Positions 36,162 to 50,636 are shown, numbered from the stretch's first letter. The stretch: DNA of 64,000 nt from Notospermus geniculatus (GCA_002633025.1 NMRB01000110.1:433483-497482), one strand, 5' to 3'. The notes: generated from the sequence alone by a model not told the origin. Numbers and translations: made by a program.

Positions 36162-39100
36162 ACTTCTTCTAACACGAAGAATGATCGTTCTGTTGATAAA
36201 AACGTTGAATGAGATTGAGATTGAATGGTATTCGACGGATTGTAACTGTTTTTACCTCGCCAGTGCTTGCCACATTGATGATATTCTCCATTGTACCAAC
36301 CCAACATCTCCCCCTTTCTTAAAATGCCACGTAATGTTTTATTATTAGCACAATATGCAAGCATCGTTTTGGGGTTGTTGTTTTCGAGAAAAAAAATCTG
36401 ACGTACATACTGAAGTTTATATTAGACAATAAAAAGACTCGAGGCAATGGTGAAGACTAGAAATAGAACGCATACTTCAGTGGCAAATTCAAAAGAATAA
36501 ACGAAAACGACGAGAAGTATGTACACACTCGATCAAAGCATGATATCGATCAGGAGAAGCAGCCTTTATAAGGGAAACAACTGAAGAACAATGTATACAA
36601 GTCAATCAGGTAAGCCATATATTTTATATATTTGAAAGTACAGTACATGTACATTTATTGTGAATAGCTTTTGGACCAGGTTGCTGTGGAATGGAATGGA
36701 AGATAATATGCCTACGTGTACCATTTGCTAGGCCTTCAGGACCAGATAATCGAATCGAAGGAAATTGCTGAAACAAATATGTAAATTGCCTGTGGATGAC
36801 ATGGCAAGGCGGTTATGAGTGGTCGGGGTTTAGTCATGCATGCTAGAAGCAGGTTCGATAATTGTCACTTTAGTATATATATAGCACTATCTATTCACAT
36901 TTATTCATGAAATAGAATTGTCGTGGGCTCGATTTTTCTGGAATTTAAAATTTGTATAGGATTCATATGGAACTATTATAGTATTTAGTAGTTCACGGGT
37001 GACAATCCTAATTTTTTTTTATTGTTTCATTCAATAATGGCAATATGCAATCCGATTGAAAATTAATATGAAAGTAGAAGTAACAACTTTAACCATTCGT
37101 TGTTCGTAACACGACTGATCACGACTACATTAATTCTGGCGTCACATAAAAATATGAAGAATCATCCAATCGAAATACAGCTAACATTTAGTCCTTGAAA
37201 CCATGCCTGTCCAAAGGTTAAAGTAGATACACGATACGTACGCAGATGAAACCTAGTCCCTAGCTGATTTTATCTCCTTTCGAGGGGAGTGGAACGATTT
37301 CCTCCCCCTTGGGACATGAAGCACATCTGTGTGAAGCTCATCTCAGACTCCTTAAAGATAATTAATTAAGAGCACGCAATGTATAAAGAGTCTGTATGCG
37401 TGCATCTTCCCTCTACCCAGCACGACATTCTTTGTCTAAAAGATTCACTGGAATTCCTAATCCAAGAAATATGACCACTGATCCCGTGGGGAAGACATCT
37501 TTTGAAACCGATTAGGTATTGATAGGGGATCGTCTTGGGTCTAACAACTAAACGGAGCGATTAACTTTGTTTCTTAAATAAATGTATAGTACATGTATCA
37601 TATAGAGTACATGTACACAATCATGAAGCTACTGTTAGTTATAGTGGACATGGTAGGTCAATTTGAACATAAGGAAATTTAAAAAAAACAACATACAGCT
37701 GTATGGCTACTGGATAAATGGCGAAGAAGAAGCCATCAGTATGACAAAGATATGCGGTCGGATGACCAAATATCAACACCATGTTCCGGTTGGTCCATGC
37801 CTTTATAGGCAAAGTCTAACAATGTTCAACAATGTTCCTTTAAGATTACAAAAGATCTATCTTTCTTGCTATATGATCCACGCATGGAATCTGAGAACAT
37901 ACTTTACTGGTGGAAATAAATGTATACTCTATAACACGTCATATAAAAGTATTCAGGGCTATCTTTAACATTTCAATAGCTTTTTTACTTAGGAGAGAAT
38001 AATCAGAATAATCGGAAGTTTGAATTCCTTTTCGCGATCTATTCCAATACACTGTAGATATTTATAACTCTTTTTCAGATATGGGTGTAAAAATAAAGAA
38101 TTCTTCACAACAAGTATTAGCATTCATCGTTTCGTCAATGCATCTGTATTTGACATCAAAGAAAAAGTCTAGAATGTCATTATCTATGCCTATAAAAATC
38201 AATTTCACGAACAAGTCTATTGTGTAGTATTGTTTCTAGGCGATTATCTGTTGGTTTTGTTCGTAAACGGTGACGTGTGATTCCCGAAGAATTTTCTTTT
38301 TGTTTCTTCTGCAGCAAATACTGAACTTCGCTACATAAGGTGATTTTTTTTCATTCACAAAAGCAGGTGGACAAAAGTTGCATCTAGTCAACTTCTACCA
38401 GTTTTAATACCTTCTACATTTCCTTTTAATTTTAGTTAATCTACTTTAAAATGAAATTCTCGAGTAAAAATTTTTCCCCGAGTTCGACTTCCTCTATTGG
38501 ATTCTTTCAATGGTTGCTTTGGGTTTGACTGGCGTGAAGACGTGGAAGATGGTACCATAAAGCTGAAAAACAGACCAGAGTGTCTGCACAGTGTCGATGT
38601 GGCTGCATAATTCATCACGACATGGAACTTCCATTCGCCACTTTCATTAAGCCATTCACCAAATATTACCATCTTCTTATAAAACGTATGAAACGTTTAG
38701 ATAATCTGGTTTGACAAGGTCTGTGATTGTCCAGGTTCAGGATGCATTCAAATTTTAATATGATGTATGAGATGTGTAAAATCTTATTAAAATGGAAATT
38801 ATGGAATGTGGATATTCTATTCAATATTTTTCACAGGGTAAAGTTACTGTTGTGAGGACTAATATCATCATCATACACAAAAATTTAGCGTTTGACCTTA
38901 AAATGTCTAAGGTTTCCACAATATGAAATTCACATATTGCAAAGGAAGACTTCAGTTGTATAGTAAAAAATAAAATAGAATTTTAAAAAATACCTAAATA
39001 AAATGAATACATAAAATAAATAAATAAGTTTATTAATCAATTAAATAATTAATAAAAAACAAAAGAAAAAATAGATAAAATAAATAAATCGCCAGTGGCT

Positions 39101-40237
39101 GACCACAAACCCAGTGTTAGGTCGAAGTAACTTTAAAAAAGTGAGGACAAGGACACTACTACACAAACATAACAACCACATACATGTAGTGTTACCTACA
39201 TGTAGTGTCTTAGTTGAATTTTTTTTGCATTCATTGGGTAGCATCAATATAAAGTCAAGTAAATGCGTTTACTACAGTTTTGTAGGGATTATAATGCATT
39301 TGTACAGCAGAATGGCAGTAAAAGCAGTCAGATGGTGTTTATTCATACGAGGCTACCCGATTTCTCGGCCACAACCACTCGCCACTGATGCTTTGCGGGC
39401 TATTTATTACGTTACAGCCAGGCGTTCTCGGTTCTGCAATAATTTTGCACATCTTGTTGCAATCAAGTGCAGCCCTGACATAATTTAACGTCCCTCTGGA
39501 GAGTTTCCCCTCACCCATTGTGGTATGACTCGTCACTTAATCTACCCGTTTAGCTGATACCTTTCCCATCGAATTACCACTGGAGCGCTGAGACAAAGCC
39601 AGGCAGATTCTACGGGAATGAAATCAAAATCCCGTGATGATCCAAGTTCTCGAAAGATTTGAGATTTTGCTACTGGTGTGGTTATGGTCGAGGTTACAAT
39701 ACAAGGAAGGAGAAAGCAGTGACGTCGAACGTGTCAACAAATAAAAAGTGAAATCAGCGGCATGGCATTTGGAGACCCAGATGTCATCGCGACAAACGAA
39801 ACGACAGTGCAGAATAACTACAGGATAAAACGTTGCCTCAATCGCGACCCATAATATGGTGATGAAAATTTGATAAGTATTGACGAAGCAATTTCGGTGC
39901 GGTTGCTATCTCTCAAGACGGCTGAGCCAATCTGCTCGATTGTTGAGGTCACCAGTCGACTCAAGAGGATTGCAGGATTTAACATCTGTTTGTGTGTACA
40001 CTGACGCATGCAGTAGGACATCGCTATGAATTTGTACCTGAAATTTCGATGTATATACTGTACACGTATGTACAGGCACATTTCACTGCACTGGTACAAT
40101 GTACACGTACAATGCATACAACTAGGCGACACATATCCACCCTAAAGAAACTCAGGCCATTTACGGTCTCTCCCGTTCCCTACACTACAGTGGTGACCAG
40201 GGCGAGAGGTGGAGCATTTGCATTGACCCTTGTAGTT
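36162..40237. other. Intergenic, no recognised gene
   Basis: AT-rich. 38964-39090 is a low-complexity A/T tract built on AAATA and AATAAA words. Short open frames only. Confidence 0.5.
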
Positions 40238-40371
40238 CTGGGCCCATACATGCCATATTCATAAAACCTTGCTAGGCCTAGTTACTTGCTAAAGTGCCCA
40301 GTTTGTATAGACCAATGTACAGAACTAGCAACCAACTAAGCTTTGCAAGGTTTTTATGATTATGTCCCCAG
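40238..40371. mobile_element. Foldback element with CATAAAACCTTGC arms
   Basis: CTGGGCCCATA...CATAAAACCTTGC on the left pairs with GCAAGGTTTTTATG...TATGTCCCCAG on the right. The enclosed stretch contains TAGGCCTA. About 134 bases, no coding capacity. Confidence 0.5.
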
Positions 40372-40910
40372 AATGTAATATTTCATATGTATATGCCAAT
40401 GGCACGACTGTTCTCGTCTTTGCAGTTGTTCGGGGCTCGTACAAAAGGGGATCGAAGTAAGAATAAAACAACCACTTTTAAGCTACACATCACGTTACAG
40501 ATGTTACATTTTAAATCAAGGGCCAACTATTTGAATTTCAACATTTCGAGTTGTCCTCAACATCATTAATCATTCTGCCAATGCTAATCAATTCAACTAA
40601 CCTAAACATTTTGAATTCAAGTATTGTCTTCACCATAGAATGTCTCTCGTCTCTTTACAACAGTTTTAATACGATGTTAATTAAACCTCCTCCCGGCTTA
40701 CATCTCGCCGCATCACCGAACACAAAGCCATCCCATCGACTCAGTTAAACCCATTACACTTGCAATGGACCCGACACAAAGAGTTTGACACAAGGTCCTC
40801 TACCCTGAATAAAAGGTCACACGCCCAGGAGATATTATCCTCCCACACTGTAAATCCAGGTGACGCGTTTAGCGTTTAGTTTTGTGTTTAACAAAACACA
40901 ACTTAACACN

Positions 40911-41570
40911 TCTTTTCACAAATAATCGTCATGTATCACGTTGCGCCGCAGTCCGTGGCAATTGCAGAAACATTTATACCAAGAAAATCCAATAAATAAA
41001 GCACATGACGCCCATGAATATTAATGAGGTGTTTTCTTCTTTCATTTTTTCTCATTGGAAGATATTTAAGTCAATTTAGAGTGGTCATCGATTTATAAGA
41101 TTACATGTATTGCAGAGTGGCACCATGAGTTGATCAGAAGATTGAGTGATGGAGTGCTGCCCCGTTGCACTGCATGAAGAAACCTTTTGTCTGTCACTGT
41201 ACTAGCTAGTGCATCCATCGGGCCTTATCCTGATTCTGAAAACTTCACCCGTCCGTTGCACTGCCCATGTACAACGTAAGGATGTGAACCCTAAGACTGC
41301 ACAATTACCAGAGGAGAAAAAAATCATCTTGAACCACATGCAGAGAACGATTACAAGTTCGAAATGAGAAATCATGATCCGGAAAAACGTTCCCGGCATC
41401 CCCTAGGTAAAAACATGGCCGACAATTGCAAGGTCGACCGTGCAAGACCTCCTATCTGGACTATTGCTGAATGGAGCTGAACACTCAATGCACGCACAGT
41501 TGGCACCGGAAAAAATCGAACATCTTTGCATTATGTTCAATACAGATTTTCCGGCTGTGGTAACATAACT
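40911..41570. repeat. Direct duplication 3, copy A (660 bp)
   Basis: Starts TCTTTTCACAAATAATCGTC immediately after an unresolved base (N at 40910) and ends GGTAACATAACT. The second copy starts at 41610. Confidence 0.9.
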
Positions 41571-41609
41571 AGTTATTGCTTTAAAATCGTTCTATTATTT
41601 TCCTGTATT

Positions 41610-42252
41610 TCTTTTCACAAATAATCGTCATGTATCACGTTGCGCCGCAGTCCGTGGCAATTGTAGAAACATTTATACCAAGAAAATCCAATAAATAAAG
41701 CACATGACGCCCATGTCGTCCATGAATATTAATGAGGTGTTTTCTTTCATTTTTTCTCATTGGAAGATATTTAAGTCAATTTAGAGTGGCCATCGATTTA
41801 TAAGATATTGCAGAGTGGCACCATGACTTGATGGCAGAAGATGGAGTGCTGCCTCGTTGCACTGCATGAAGAAACCTTTTGTCTCTACCAGTGCATCCAT
41901 CGGGCCTTATCCTGATTCTGAAAACTTCACCCGTCCGATGCACTGCCCATGTACAACGTAAGGATGTGAACCCTAAGGCTGCACAATTATCAGAGGAGAA
42001 AAAAATCATCTTGAACCACATGCAGAGAACGATTACAAGATCGAAATGAGAAATCATAATCCGGAAAAACCTTCCCGGCATCCCCTAGGTAAAAACATGG
42101 CCGACAATTGCAAGGTCGACCGTGCAAGACCTCCTATCTGGACTATTGCTGAATGGAACAGAACACTCAATGCACGCACAGTTGGCACCGGAAAAAATCG
42201 AACATCTTTGCATTATGTTCAATACAGATTTTCCGGCTGTGGTAACATAACT
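41610..42252. repeat. Direct duplication 3, copy B (643 bp)
   Basis: Collinear with 40911-41570 after a 39-base spacer. It differs by small indels (for example an extra GTCGTCCAT near 41715) and scattered substitutions. Confidence 0.9.
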
Positions 42253-42333
42253 ATCCTTGTAAATATTAGTAATCGTTTCCCGGTCGTTTCCACCTCGGCG
42301 AAACTCCTAAATGGTTTCTGATATGCAATCTAG

Positions 42334-42624
42334 GAAGGCAGCGTCAAGGCGAGCGTCTCTGCCCTAGAGTGTCGGAGCCGTGGACACCATGCTGTCATCA
42401 ATGACCCGCGTCCAGCTGGACACCTTTTCAATTTCCTCACAACCGTTAAAACATTATGGGCAAAACGATTACTTGAAATCAGGGAGACTGCGTGGTCTGA
42501 TGGCTTTGACTCCTCCTCAGACTGGAGAAGGCAATGGTTCAATTTACCAGTCATGCAAGTTACCATAATTTGCCTTTCTCTACCATGTCCAATGATGGTT
42601 GAACGGCTGGACCAGGTCCTATAG
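42334..42624 (+). other. Unidentified open frame, no start codon at its head
   Basis: 96 codons open between a TAG at 42331 and a TAG at 42622. The middle reads HHAVINDPRPAGHLFNFLTT then VKTLWAKRLLEIRE, which has a protein-like look. It could be an exon or a decayed transposon fragment just after duplication 3. No family recognised and chance is possible. Confidence 0.25.
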
Positions 42625-44173
42625 ACATGTTAGCTTGGCAACAGCAATGCCAATGTTTGATTGTTTCTACAGCTTCCATGGAATAACGAAGCAGTATTGT
42701 TTTGACGTCATTTCCTTCAGCTGCAGGGATTAAAAGAAAGAAGAAAAATTTCTGTTTCTGTTCAACTTTCTGTTTCAAAAACAAGATACCGCCCTGTATC
42801 TTTTATGAAGAACAACCTGACGATGGAATCGTGGGAGGACACCAAACTGTCTGTGAGGACAAATATATTGAAAGGATGGAACACGTAGTGGGCGTAGCTG
42901 CAATGAAAAAAGTAGAAAATCCGACTTCTCCCATGCGATAGGTTAAGCAACATGTTTAAAAAGAAATCTGTCAATTCTCATTATACGGCAATCGACAAGG
43001 TACCTAAACAAAATTGGTCCGGGCATGACTGCAGTAAAGAAATATACGTGTTCCTATATGTAGATGTTTCAGAGGTTACACAGTGCATTTTTCCTTTTCA
43101 TGCGCGTAGGTGTTCCATCGGGAACATTTGAATGTTTCTATCTCTCTCTATTTCTCAGAGTTCTTAGTGTGAGAAACCATTCACCGTACAGGAAACATTT
43201 AAGTCAATTTTGTTTGACATTAATTACATGTAAGAAACCAATATGCCGACGTACCTTGTTTTGCAGCAACGAAATTCGAAAAGAGATGAGTGCGCATGCC
43301 GATTTTTGCGTCGGACACTTCGAAGAAAAAGCATTACTAACTATGGCAATTTTTTTTCACCACACCGTGTGAACATAAATTTTCAGTATATCTGACGTCC
43401 ACAGTGCATTATGTCATCTCGAAGCAGCACTTGGTAAGGCGAGCTTTGGATGGAGGAAAATCAAACACAGCCTGTTGGCACTTCATGCGTTCTCATGGCT
43501 AGTAAGAGACGAGAACACACGCTAGGTTGCCATGAACGTAGCATTACCTGGCTAGCATTACAGTCACCCTAAACAATGTGCTGGCTTTTAGCGGATTAAT
43601 TTTCATTCGTGAAAATAAAATCAGAAATTGGTACCAAAATTAGGTAAATATGTCTACACCATCGTTTGCAATATCCAATTATTTCCCAAATATTCGAAGG
43701 CATGCAGGCAAAGATTTCCATTCTGCATAAACAGTTCAATAGTTTGTTGACTCGCAGAGGCACTGGCTATCCGTGGATGCAAAATTGATAATGTGTACAC
43801 TGTTGTAGGTTGGCATTTCACGACAATTCTACTAGAAACCACCAAGTCCTATAATTTATTCACCCGTGTGTACACACATTCTGCAGACAAATCTATGGCC
43901 GCGCTGTGTACAGCAATTTGCAGCTACATTTTTAATGGCAGAAGTTGATCCGTTTGACTTCTATGAAATTCTTATGAAGGTTTTTATTGAAAAACACAAC
44001 AGATTTGATGAGGAAAAACAATCGCATGAAAATTGCATCAGATAGTGAATGGCCTGTAGATTTAGTGTACATTTACCTTCATGTTTGATAGTGGACCGCT
44101 GCCATTGGCATTGGTGCACATGACACAGATTAACCCTTTCAGCACTGGGAACGTCACTGAACTAATATACCGG
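42625..44173. other. Intergenic, no recognised gene
   Basis: Short open frames only. A GTGCGCATGCC word near 43290 resembles an NRF1 half-site. Confidence 0.5.
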
Positions 44174-44330
44174 TAAGGGAGTTTACAAGAGATCAAACAA
44201 TAAACGTTAACTTTACGACAACGTTATTTTTCATACTGCAGATTCACCAGATTATATATTGCATTTTCGGTACAAAAAATAACCTTGTCGTAAAGTTAAT
44301 GTTTATCGTTTGATTTCTTTAACTCCCTAA
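44174..44330. mobile_element. Miniature inverted-repeat family, copy 2 (more complete)
   Basis: The left arm (AAGGGAGTTTACAAGAGATC, then AAACAATAAACGTTAACTTT) pairs with the right arm ending at 44330 over about 45-50 bases. The core ATATATTGCATTT and TTCACCAG are shared with copy 1 at 19521-19638. No coding capacity. Confidence 0.75.
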
Positions 44331-45657
44331 TATAATAATGATAACGTGCTCTGCCTCATGAAGGAATTTCAACCATATTGAAAAAATAAACTACCAAAAG
44401 ACAGACAGCCCTCCGTTCAGCAATGGCTTTATAGATACAAAACACAAGGTGGGTGGAAACAGTAATGCCAATCAAATAATTATTCTGCACGAGGTGGTTC
44501 AAGCAAGGACGAGCTAGGGTTCTTACGAACGATGTTTTGCAAGAGTGTAATACGTTAACTACCTCGTTCCTGTGCCTACCGTGTTTCATTCCGCCCATGT
44601 AACGATATGAACGCTGCAATATCACAAACAAGATCGCAAAGTTGATTGATAACCTCACGCCAGTGTTTACCACCATGTACAGAACATACTCAAGACATGT
44701 TACAATAAATGCCCTGAAAACGAGATTGGGATATCAAAACCGTGTTGATACAACAAAATGGCCACAAAAGACTGAAGGTGTTTCTTCCCCTCGTCAGAAG
44801 ATTCACGGGGGAATGATTCTCACACGGCTGGTTCACCATCAAGATGAAATACTGTCACACCAGGGTGCAGTTTATTAAGAGATGGAGATTTAATGGCTGA
44901 AAATACCAGCTCTTGAAATATTAACCTTTTTTTCACTTTCCATCGGATGCGCTGTCTGAGACGTGACCGGGGTCCAAGATTAATGTGAAAGGTTTTTTTT
45001 GCACAACTAGATCTCGAGAATATTCTGTTTTTGAAATGTCTGGAATGCATTGTGAGACTGCCTTGACTGTCTGAGAGATATTGGTAACAAGTTGGGTGAG
45101 TGGAACTTTGGTTTACCCCGACATTGGCTCAAGATGTGCACACATGTACCAAGCTACTTCCTTCTGCCGATTAATTCAACATATTCAATCAATCACTTTC
45201 CAATAATTAATTTCTGACACCTACTTTAATAAATCATGTATATCAATCAGGTTAAGTATGAGACTACACAGATAAGGGAGAATGACACGAATCTTTGATG
45301 AATAATTCAGCACATAATCAAGTAATTGTCCAAACATACGTCTATTACAAGACGTTTCATTGGATCACCATTAAGGTAAGATGTACTGGTATATGTACAG
45401 TGCATGCACATGTGATGTCTTGGTCGTCCACTTCGTGACAGCAGACGTTCACAGGGGCAACGAAAGAGGAGTTATTTTGCACATACAAAACCAGTCAACG
45501 ATTTGGGGGGGGGGGGACATAAAATATTCATGAACGTTCCAAAGAGCATAACTGCAATCGAAGATAGCACTCCATGATCCCATCCCTTCAATCGGTTAAC
45601 CGTGTTGGAAAAATTGGCTCAGCGCGTGCCATGACGAAATTTCGCCGAACCCGTGCC
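44331..45657. other. Intergenic, no recognised gene
   Basis: Short open frames only. It contains ATGAATAATTCA (45298-45309), which resembles a POU4 binding site, and a G run near 45505. Confidence 0.45.
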
Positions 45658-46302
45658 GAATACATGTAAATGCATCTGCCTGATGTTATTTTTTTGGAAG
45701 CAGATGTCTTCCTTCAACAGTAATGTAGGCTACAATGAGTTAATGAGTTGGCTGCATGTTTTGCACGCGATGGTAGTATGCGTGAGCAGGCAGGGCTGGA
45801 ACCCCCAAGAACATTGCTGAGAGAAAATAATTCAATGCACAAAATGAACTGCAAATTGAAGGGGAAGAGTTATGGGATCCCGGGATGGGATCGTTCTATG
45901 GCATTACATCATTCCCATCCACCGATAAGAAGACGGCGAAAAGGACGCCATGTCATTGAGGCGGAGTAAAACAATGAATCCGGAAGGTCGTGCACGGGAC
46001 GGAGGACAAAAACAATCAAATACCTTTTTACTTGTAATGCTACAATTGCCGCGGACAATAAACGTAATATACACAACACAAGAGAAATACATGTATCTAG
46101 CTTGTATTATGTTTAGAACAATGACAAATAGGCTACTGCAAGAAAAACAAGCATTAATAATGAGTTGGATAAATAAAACGGCATTACGTTGGGGCCATGT
46201 GGCCATCTGCATATCTCCCATGGACTACCTAGCTAAAAACAATGGACTCTCGTCAGCAGGCTGACTCAGTATTTTCTTTGGCCCTCATAACCTAATTCAG
46301 AG
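45658..46302. repeat. Direct duplication 4, copy A (645 bp)
   Basis: Begins GAATACATGTAAATGC and ends CCTAATTCAGAG. Copy B follows at once. An open frame starting MAACFARDGSMREQAGLEPP (45748) recurs in copy B (46395), but its tail changes frame between copies, arguing against coding. Confidence 0.9.
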
Positions 46303-46303
46303 A

Positions 46304-46941
46304 CGAATACATGTAAATGCATCTGCCTGATGTTATTTTTTTGGAAGCAGATGTCTTCCTTCAACAGTAATGTAGGCTACAGTGAGTTAATGAGTTGGCT
46401 GCATGTTTTGCACGCGATGGTAGTATGCGTGAGCAGGCAGGGCTGGAACCCCCAAGAACATTGCTGAGAGAAAATAATTCAATGCACAAAATGAACTACA
46501 AATCGAAGGGGAAGAGTTATGGGATCCCGGGATGGGATCGTGCGTTCTATGGCATTACATCACTCCCATCCACCGATAAGAAGACGGCGAAAAGGACGCC
46601 ATGTCATTGAGGCGGAGTAAAACAATGAATCCGGAAGGTCGTGCACGGGACGGAGGACAAAAACAATCAAATACCTTTTACTTGTAATGCTACAATTGCC
46701 GCGGACAATAATAAACGAATATACACAACACAAGAGAAATAGCTACCTTGTATTGTTTAGTACAATGAGAAATACTGCAAGAAAAACAAGCATTAATAAT
46801 GAGTTGGATAAATAAAACGGCATTACGTTGGGGCCATGTGGCCATCTGTATATCTCCCATGGACTACCTAGCTAAAAACAATGGACTCTCGTCAGCAGGC
46901 TGACTCAGTATTTTCTTTGGCCCTCATAACCTAATTCAGAG
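46304..46941. repeat. Direct duplication 4, copy B (638 bp)
   Basis: Head-to-tail with copy A. Small indels separate the copies, including a 4-base insertion (GTGC) near 46540 and lost bases near 46740-46770. Confidence 0.9.
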
Positions 46942-49900
46942 TTGTTCCCTCGACGTCAGCACAACAGATGCAGTAACAACAAGTTTTTCTGGTGTTTTCA
47001 TTGCAGGGGATTATGACGTGCCAAAATTCCTCCAAATTATGCCTAAATTCACCGCGCCCTGCGATTTCACGTCGGGGCAAACAGCTGCCACTGGTTGGAC
47101 CATATGTTAAGAACCAGAACCCGCACGCGCCGAGCGCACGAGCCGTGATGGCACGCGACCCATTCTGTAGGCATGCGCATCACGACTTGGCTGGTACCCG
47201 GAGTTTTTCATTCATGCCTTACGATCACTGCCACGCGACATTTCAAATATTACCCAATAAAAACACTTTTATATGCAATTACTGAACATATGTTCCGTCC
47301 TGGTTACGCCTGGTGACCGACATGATACACAGAATGAAATTGAAGGTGGCACTTTTGATTCGCTGTCAAGCAAACAATATTTTAAAAGCGCGACGCCGGC
47401 GCGCAAAATTCAAAAAAAATGATATGACGAGATGATATTGATAACAACCTTCTGTGATTGGGAGATACATCTGGCGACGGCTAGTTCAAAGCAAGACCCA
47501 TGTTACATTCGGGTTCAAATTTGTAAGCCTACACACTACGTATAAACTCTTGCAAAAGGACGCCGACAAAACTTTACAATCCCGATTGCAAGATGCTCTA
47601 TCTTCAGTTGCAAAGCATCTCTCTGACGACTGCAATGGCGTCAGGGGTGCGAATTAAGTTCTAATCTGTGGTTTCGGTGTGCGAGTTAATACGTACATTG
47701 GTACCAGTTATCATGGCATTCACGACCAATCATTCAGACACCTCTGAACTGAATAATTGATGAGGTGCCGTTACTGGTGTGGAGTTTCAGCGCTTTCACT
47801 GTGTTAATAGAGCCGTATGATAGAGTGGCAAGCTGAACGTGCAACCTCTTTTGCTAATACAACCTCAGAGATGTGAAGAAGTCTGATAATGTGTCGGGTG
47901 ACTTTGATTTTCAGTAGAGAAAACTATGGATTTGCACGTTAGAATTCAAATTGAGTCCATATCTTCAACAACAACCACAACGCAGAGGCGACGCCAACAA
48001 GCGGCATCAACCAACAATACAATACAAGTGTCCGCTAGCACACTTACGAGAAAATGCCTGGACAAAATTCCGCAAAAAAACGCTTTCGATGTTCCCCTGT
48101 CTCATACAACGACCACAATGACAACAACCAAGCAGCAATACCAACAACAATAGCTATTGGCGTCCAGACACCAAGTCGTCACGGTTGACCACTGACCCGC
48201 ACGTGCCGTGAAGACACAACAAGAATGGGAACGCGACAGAACAATTTTGGGATCACTTCAGTGTGTCATAATAATGTATAATGATGTTTATTGTCCTGTA
48301 ATGAAGCTTAATTTCGATGGAGAACATAAAATTTTCGAGGGAGTGTGAGGTCGGATGTCGAACATCCGTTTCACCATGGAAGTATTCATGTTTCAACAAG
48401 TTTCGCTTGGTCATTCCACTGTTCTTGGCGCTAATGAGGAGTACGTTCTCCAAACCTACCATTGGTGAGCTGTACCATGGAGGAACCCTTGCTTATGCTC
48501 TGGTGTATGCAGCTGATGGCTGCTGTCCAATCTCACAGCCAGTCACAGTGAGTAACCGCAACGTGGATAGAAAAGAACTTTCTTTAATTGCGCAGTGGCC
48601 ATCACCAGCGGTTGCCCGAGCGTCCTATAAGTGGGAAGTATCACGCATGAGGCTTAATTAAGACGGTGTACCTCATCTTAAACATGCAAACCTTTATTAA
48701 TTTGAATAGGATGTGGAAAGGTAAAAATGAAGAACGACAATAGCAAGAACATCCCCATAACAAGGATGATAATGACATATCAATTAAGTTTAATTAATTT
48801 GGTCGAGGGCCTGGGAAGCACGCAGGCCACCAGGGTCCCGCGGGCGAGATGATGGCGGCGATGTTTCTTCCGTGGACAATAACTCGCATGACTTACATGT
48901 AGAGTGCATGCCATGGGACTTGCTGCGGTTGAGAGGCCGCACAACAATAGGAAGCGGGGTTGACCATGCGCTGTAGAGTTGGCGCCGGCGAGAGATGCAG
49001 ATCCATCCGAAACCATCTGCAAGCCATCCCTTTTTTTCTTGACATTTTTGCCGAACTGGTCACTATAACTACGGCGTGTACGCTTACAAGGGCACAACTA
49101 CTTTATAAGTTCTTGTAACCCCCGTAAAAGCCGCCATCGCGTCGGATAATGCTTTCATACCACCACACTCCAACAATGGAAGCCAGATTGACAATGACCA
49201 ATTAACGCAGACATCTAAGTGGAATTATATGTGAGTTTCTGCGTTTTATTGTATAATGGAAGATTGTCTGAGCTGATAGCTTGACTGATGCTCCCTAGTG
49301 ATGGTGCCACGCGCCTCCATTATTGGGCAGATCCGCCGCTTGTTGCTCATTGTCCATCTGTTAGGTCGGTCTATTAGTGTCGTACTCTTGTACACAATGA
49401 TCGTGATGGTACTTGTGAGTTGGGAAATATTCAGAGATGAAGTAGGAACGAAGAAGAAAATTGATACGATGAGTTTAGGTACGATCACAGACCCTAAAAT
49501 TTAGGTCGACGATGAATAAAAGTAGGGCTAACATAAGACTATGTGGAATTTTGTTGGTTACTTCAGTGACAGATAAAGGGCGTCAACCAGCTGTAATAAA
49601 GATTCGTCGACGGTTTACCCGATAATCTGTTTCCAATCAAGCTTCCAAGTGTCATGCTAAAAAACAACCTTTGACGTCCGCCAAGGGTGGGTGTGAAACA
49701 GACAGCCACACGGCTCTGAATGGTAGGCTCCAGTTACACGACGATGTCAGGGGCGTGCCGGTGAATCTACCCAAACTATCATTAATTGTGACGATGAAAC
49801 GATATACTACCTGGTGTGAAATATCATGGTATGGGGTGGAAAATACGCCTACGTTCTCAATAACATTAATAGGATTCACTTTTTGTCTCGAGATTGGGAA

Positions 49901-50636
49901 TACAAAAGGGTGTTTAAACGATTAATGAATAGGTGAATATATGGGAATGTGCGAAGACGGGACAGTTGGGAAGGAGGGGAAAGATTGTTTAAGAAATGTT
50001 GCATGAACGCTGATCACGGTCGGCTCTCAATGCAGCTTCTGCGGGAGACGACGCAGCCTACGATCCCGTACTCATTTTGAAGACATGGTTTTGTCATAAA
50101 CTGAAACGGCGATCTCCCTCGACCACACAAAAACACGAACACGGCAACGAATCATTTCTTTGGTCTGCCCATCCACAAAATGATATTTGAGTACAAGCAT
50201 TATCTTAATCCGAGGTTTTCCGGAGCACTTCCAAACGCAGCTAGTATCTCAACGCAACTTCCCGACACTCGACACTAGGAAAGTCCATTAAAAATTGACG
50301 ACACAAATACGCACCAGGAGACATTGGTGGATTTGTTATTCTGGTAGCAGCCAGATAGCAGTAAGAGTACTATCATACACAAGACAAGACGTGAAGAAGT
50401 CTCTAATAGATTTCGACATGACAGAAATACTTGAGCTCAGATTCGTGCATTAAAAATTGAAAGTATCAACACAGACGCTAGTGTGTAAATTTGCCGTTGT
50501 TGTTGGCAGCAGAAAGCGTTTGTATACTGGAGCCGACGGCGCCCCATAACAGAAATGAGACTGACTAGATTTGGCAGGGGGTGGTGGCTTTGTTGGAAAA
50601 ACCCAAGTTGGAGCCAAGGATATACCACAATCGAAC
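46942..50636. other. Intergenic, no named gene
   Basis: Contains a strong acceptor-like tract TGGTGTTTTCATTGCAG just before 47008 followed by an open reading (DYDVPKFLQIMPKFTAP...) that ends within about 35 codons, and an ACAACA-rich stretch at 47965-48150. Nothing recognised. Confidence 0.4.

Noticed and set aside
45748-46610. Repeated open frame MAACFARDGSMREQAGLEPP in duplication 4
   Set aside because: The tails diverge by frameshift between copies and no family is recognised.
47926-48153. Thr/Gln-rich 75-codon open frame
   Set aside because: Explained by ACAACA-type simple sequence, with no flanking signals.
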